Assembly (NCBI GenBank): GCA_902629125.1
Contig: CACOPQ010000002.1
Coordinates: forward strand, 112,180 to 176,179
From: an uncultured Alphaproteobacteria bacterium
GTDB taxonomy: Bacteria; Pseudomonadota; Alphaproteobacteria; Thalassobaculales; Thalassobaculaceae
Reading direction: 5' to 3'
DNA length: 64,000 nucleotides
Shown: one piece after another, positions 61,204-64,000 of the stretch
Layout: every line of letters starts with the position of its first letter
How positions within the stretch are numbered: the stretch's first letter is position 1
Notes under the pieces: generated by a model
The model's database searches: none
What the model was told of the DNA's origin: nothing
Seen by the model: the letters and a program-made list of their open reading frames with translations, nothing else
Made by a program: the position numbers and the translations under genes

Positions 61204-62295
61204 ATGGCGTCAAAAAGAGTTGTAAAGGCGATAATTTTCTTAGCTGTATTTGGTGCCTTTATAGTGGCGGCCTACGAGACCTTTTTTTGGTTTACGCACG
61301 TTTATGAGAATGATGCGCGTGTTGAAACAGATTTGAGCCAAATATCTTCGCAGGTAAACGGAAAAATCGAAAAAATTCTCGTCACTGAAGGTCAATCCGT
61401 CAAGGTTGGCGAACCGTTAGTCAAGCTGGTTGATAGTGATATTAGACTGAAGATTAAGGCTTTAAGAACCGATTTAGAATTGAAGAAAGCGGAGAAAATT
61501 AAATTAATTTCTGAAAAAATAGCGTTTGAAACTGAATTAACATCTAAGCTAAAGACACAAAAAGAAAAAATTAAAACAATTAAGATGGAGCAAAGAGCTA
61601 CAGAAGATAGATTAGAACTGGCAAAGAAAAATATAAAGCGGGTGGAATTTTTATTTCAAAAAGATTTAGTAGCTGAAGAAAAAATGAACTTAGAAAAAGA
61701 TAAGTTCCTCGTATTGAAGGGTGATTTGGCGATAAAATCCGCTCAAATAACAGTAGCAAAAAAAGAACTTTTAGAACTTATTGCCAAGCAAAAGCAAACA
61801 GATGTGATTTATGAAAAAATAAAAATATTAGATGTCGAATACTCTCGCATAGAGGACAGCATTAATTTGCAAAAAATAGAACTTGGCTATCGCCTGCTCC
61901 GGTCCCCGATCAATGGAGTGATAGGCCGTATCCATAAATTTGGAGGCGAATATGTAGAAGATGGAATCAACGTTGTTACGCTTCACAATCCATCTCAATT
62001 TTGGATAGAGGCTTATGTTGATGAGAGTCAAATTCGACATGTGGTAATAGGCAAGAAAGTCTTAATCGATTTGGAAGCTTTCCCTTTCCGGGACTTTTTT
62101 GGCGTGGTAAGTCATGTAGGAAACTTAACTACCGCGCAAACTGGTTTGAAAACGAGGACATCTGCAAGCAGCTTTGGCGGCGGTATTGAGCGAGTGCCAG
62201 TTAGAATCAAAATGGAAAATCCTCCTAAAAACTTAGCTCCGGGGATGCAAGCGAGTGTCAATATTAGAATTTACGACGGTATAAAACTCTGGTAG
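61204..62295 (+). CDS. HlyD/EmrA-type membrane fusion protein
   Basis: Periplasmic adaptor of 363 residues anchored by one N-terminal membrane segment (about residues 9-27). It has a first biotinyl-lipoyl half (QVNGKIEKILVTEGQSVKVGEPLV), a long lysine-rich coiled coil at about 90-210, then the second lipoyl half (LLRSPINGVIGRIHKFGGEYVEDG) and a beta-barrel (FWIEAYVDESQIRHV). It closely follows the EmrA/HlyD plan. No matching 14-helix EmrB-type or ABC exporter is adjacent on this strand; the nearest transporter is the divergent MFS gene. The partner is unknown. Confidence 0.88.
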   Translation: MASKRVVKAIIFLAVFGAFIVAAYETFFWFTHVYENDARVETDLSQISSQVNGKIEKILVTEGQSVKVGEPLVKLVDSDIRLKIKALRTDLELKKAEKIKLISEKIAFETELTSKLKTQKEKIKTIKMEQRATEDRLELAKKNIKRVEFLFQKDLVAEEKMNLEKDKFLVLKGDLAIKSAQITVAKKELLELIAKQKQTDVIYEKIKILDVEYSRIEDSINLQKIELGYRLLRSPINGVIGRIHKFGGEYVEDGINVVTLHNPSQFWIEAYVDESQIRHVVIGKKVLIDLEAFPFRDFFGVVSHVGNLTTAQTGLKTRTSASSFGGGIERVPVRIKMENPPKNLAPGMQASVNIRIYDGIKLW

Positions 62296-62314
62296 CACGC
62301 CATTCTGGCCCACG

Positions 62315-64000
62315 TCAGAGACGTATATCGTGTCTTTTAGAACACCAGTCCTGCGCTAATTCGATAACTCTTTCGAAATCTTCTTCCAACATAAAACCTT
62401 CTTTAATTAAATCAGTGGCCACAGCACTAATTTTCATAAGGAAATTATCTTTTGATGTATACCTTTCCTCTATTGATTTTCTAGGGTCGTTTGTCATTCG
62501 CCGAACGGCATCTGTTTCGGGAAAGATAAGGGTGCTGCCTGAAAATTCATGCATGGCGCCTTCCCCAAAACTTTTGGAGCGAATGTTCCAGCCGGTATAT
62601 GTTGCCAGCGGAGCACGCAACATGGGAACCCGGATCCCAGCTAATTCATTACCATCAACATCAACTGATGGAACCTTTATAGCGTAGTTACAATTTTGAA
62701 TCTTCCTTGGCGGGAGAGTATCAAAAATACCGAGGTCTGCTTTTGGACCGTAGTCATATATAGAGAGTTTGTTCGGTTCCCGTGGGGTTGCCAAATTTGG
62801 GATCTTAGGAAATTGTGATTCCCAATATTTGAAATCAACCAGAGTACCTTTAGAGTTGGTAGGTATTTGATTTTCTGGAGGGATTATTGCTTTGCTCACC
62901 CAGTTATCCATTGCATCTAACAGTGCCCTAAATATCATAGAGGTTTGTAAAACGTTCTCCGGGTTTTGACATATGCCCCGTGTGGGACGCCTTTGGAGTG
63001 GATTTCCTACATGCTGTGCACTTGCCCAATGGTATATTCTTACATTGTCTGGTGGTACTAAGTCATTACCCTTGGTGTCGGTATGAACTAATGAACCTCG
63101 GCGTTGCCAGTACTCGGTACTAGTTTGAGTATGAAAAATAAGTGGATCGGACAAAGGCCGTTTACAGATGGCATCAACTTTTCCTGTATTGTGGTCAGTT
63201 GACTTGTTGTATGCAAAAGGAAATTGATCTGAAACATTGTCATGCTCCTCGTACTGTTGGCCTCCCGGTACAACAGCGTTGGCAAACCTTTGATTGAGCC
63301 ACATTTTCCCGGCTCCAGCAACATGAGTTAGTGCTCCGTCAAATACTTTTCGTCCAACATGATCCTCATTGAATCCGTGATAAATGAAATCGCGGATGCA
63401 GCGACCCGTTTGTGAGCGTCCAAAACAAAAGGTTTTTTCGATTTCATAATTTGAAAATGGGTTTTGAGACGTTTTATTATAGCGTAAAAAACTAACGGCA
63501 TCCCTGACGACTAAGTGTCCAAGACCCATAACAAGTGGATCCTTCGCGGTGTAAATCAGTTCATATATCCAGCCTGTTTGAAATGTGGATGGGAGGTGTA
63601 TGTGGATGTCAGAGGATACAACGGCTGTTTCTTTGCCTTGGAAATCCATTCCTTGTCCGCCGTCCAGCCGTGCGAAGCTCCACTTGCTTGGAGGAATGAT
63701 TTCCCTCTCTTCATCTGGATATTGGCGCCTTGTCAACTTTGCTTTACTTGTATCTAGGGAAACTGTTGGATGACTTCTGGTTGAGATCCAGCCACTCAAC
63801 GGAAATGTCGTTTCACCCTCTTTGGTTGCAATGAATTCTGTTCGTACTTTCCCAGTTATAGGACCGTTCTTGTGGGTTGCTTTTGGCAGGCGCATTGTCA
63901 TTCGGCCATCACCTGGTAAAAGGTCTCCCTGCCAAGCCACCCAAACTATGGCATAGCCTCTTCGGAACAAAAATCCGTTGCCGCATTCTTCTGATGAAAC
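62315..64000 (-). CDS. Alpha/beta hydrolase domain-containing protein (5' end cut by window)
   Basis: Large hydrolase continuing off the right edge; over 560 codons are visible and the frame is still open at 64000. The nucleophile elbow is FCFGRSQTGRCIRDF, with serine in the GRSQTGR motif typical of the long secreted or periplasmic Abhydrolase_10 type proteins. FRRGYAIVWVAWQGDL and the C-terminal KSFGEGAMHEFSGS are also seen. A TTG at 63968-63970 is not the real start because matching sequence continues upstream. Function within the family is uncharacterised. It is convergent with the membrane fusion protein gene. Confidence 0.8.
   Translation of the reverse strand, partial: VSSEECGNGFLFRRGYAIVWVAWQGDLLPGDGRMTMRLPKATHKNGPITGKVRTEFIATKEGETTFPLSGWISTRSHPTVSLDTSKAKLTRRQYPDEEREIIPPSKWSFARLDGGQGMDFQGKETAVVSSDIHIHLPSTFQTGWIYELIYTAKDPLVMGLGHLVVRDAVSFLRYNKTSQNPFSNYEIEKTFCFGRSQTGRCIRDFIYHGFNEDHVGRKVFDGALTHVAGAGKMWLNQRFANAVVPGGQQYEEHDNVSDQFPFAYNKSTDHNTGKVDAICKRPLSDPLIFHTQTSTEYWQRRGSLVHTDTKGNDLVPPDNVRIYHWASAQHVGNPLQRRPTRGICQNPENVLQTSMIFRALLDAMDNWVSKAIIPPENQIPTNSKGTLVDFKYWESQFPKIPNLATPREPNKLSIYDYGPKADLGIFDTLPPRKIQNCNYAIKVPSVDVDGNELAGIRVPMLRAPLATYTGWNIRSKSFGEGAMHEFSGSTLIFPETDAVRRMTNDPRKSIEERYTSKDNFLMKISAVATDLIKEGFMLEEDFERVIELAQDWCSKRHDIRL

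Overview
The window is a 64 kb stretch of a Gram-negative, probably marine alphaproteobacterial chromosome of moderate-to-low GC. The evidence is a dcw cell-wall/division cluster that includes lpxC, an FtsZ with a long variable tail ending in the conserved DIPAFLRR peptide, a bamD-recN-ligA block, and a complete proteorhodopsin plus retinal cassette. A SAR116- or AEGEAN-169-like surface-ocean lineage would fit, but I cannot place it by sequence reading alone. Both window edges cut a gene: murE on the left and an alpha/beta hydrolase-domain protein on the right. I saw no tRNA, rRNA, CRISPR array, insertion sequence or prophage.

Layout. 1-15843 (+): murE'-murF-mraY-murD-ftsW-murG-murC-murB-ddl-ftsQ-ftsA-(small ORF)-ftsZ-lpxC, mostly overlapping or touching genes. 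16062-19634 (+): an acyl-CoA catabolic group (enoyl-CoA hydratase, small GIY-YIG-like protein, acyl-CoA dehydrogenase, type III CoA-transferase) lying between lpxC and bamD. 19717-24303 (+): bamD-recN-ligA. 24336-25931 (-): MAPEG protein, sirtuin, ABM monooxygenase. 26500-27999 (+): aldehyde dehydrogenase.

28301-34529 (-): proteorhodopsin, crtE, crtI, crtB, crtY and blh in transcription order. Together they make a light-driven proton pump and its retinal: GGPP to phytoene to lycopene to beta-carotene, then cleavage. The rhodopsin has glutamine at the spectral tuning position, predicting blue absorption. 34822-43135 (-): amidohydrolase, peptide-type ABC transporter (binding protein, two permeases, fused double ATPase) and an FAD dehydrogenase resembling TcuA. 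43265-44734 (-): purF. 44842-45997 (+): a decayed Rieske dioxygenase gene. 46014-49103: CoA-transferase, dienelactone hydrolase and TauD-type dioxygenase. 49488-54198 (+): Acr3 arsenite exporter, rlmE, guaB, rsmB-like. 54228-59584 (-): hydantoinase B/A pair, alpha/beta hydrolase, 3-hydroxyisobutyrate-dehydrogenase-like enzyme. 59738-64000: MFS transporter, HlyD-type membrane fusion protein, partial hydrolase.

The most noteworthy signals concern expression control. crtE has no ATG, GTG, TTG or CTG start covering its conserved N-terminus and may start at ATT. purF likewise has a well-placed Shine-Dalgarno in front of an ATT that gives the expected N-terminus. crtI, crtB and crtY all start with TTG, while the rhodopsin has ATG and a strong ribosome site. 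A 9-bp GC-rich hairpin separates rhodopsin from crtE. The ABC binding-protein gene carries its Shine-Dalgarno in the loop of a perfect 6-bp hairpin and is followed by an 11-bp terminator-like hairpin inside the operon.
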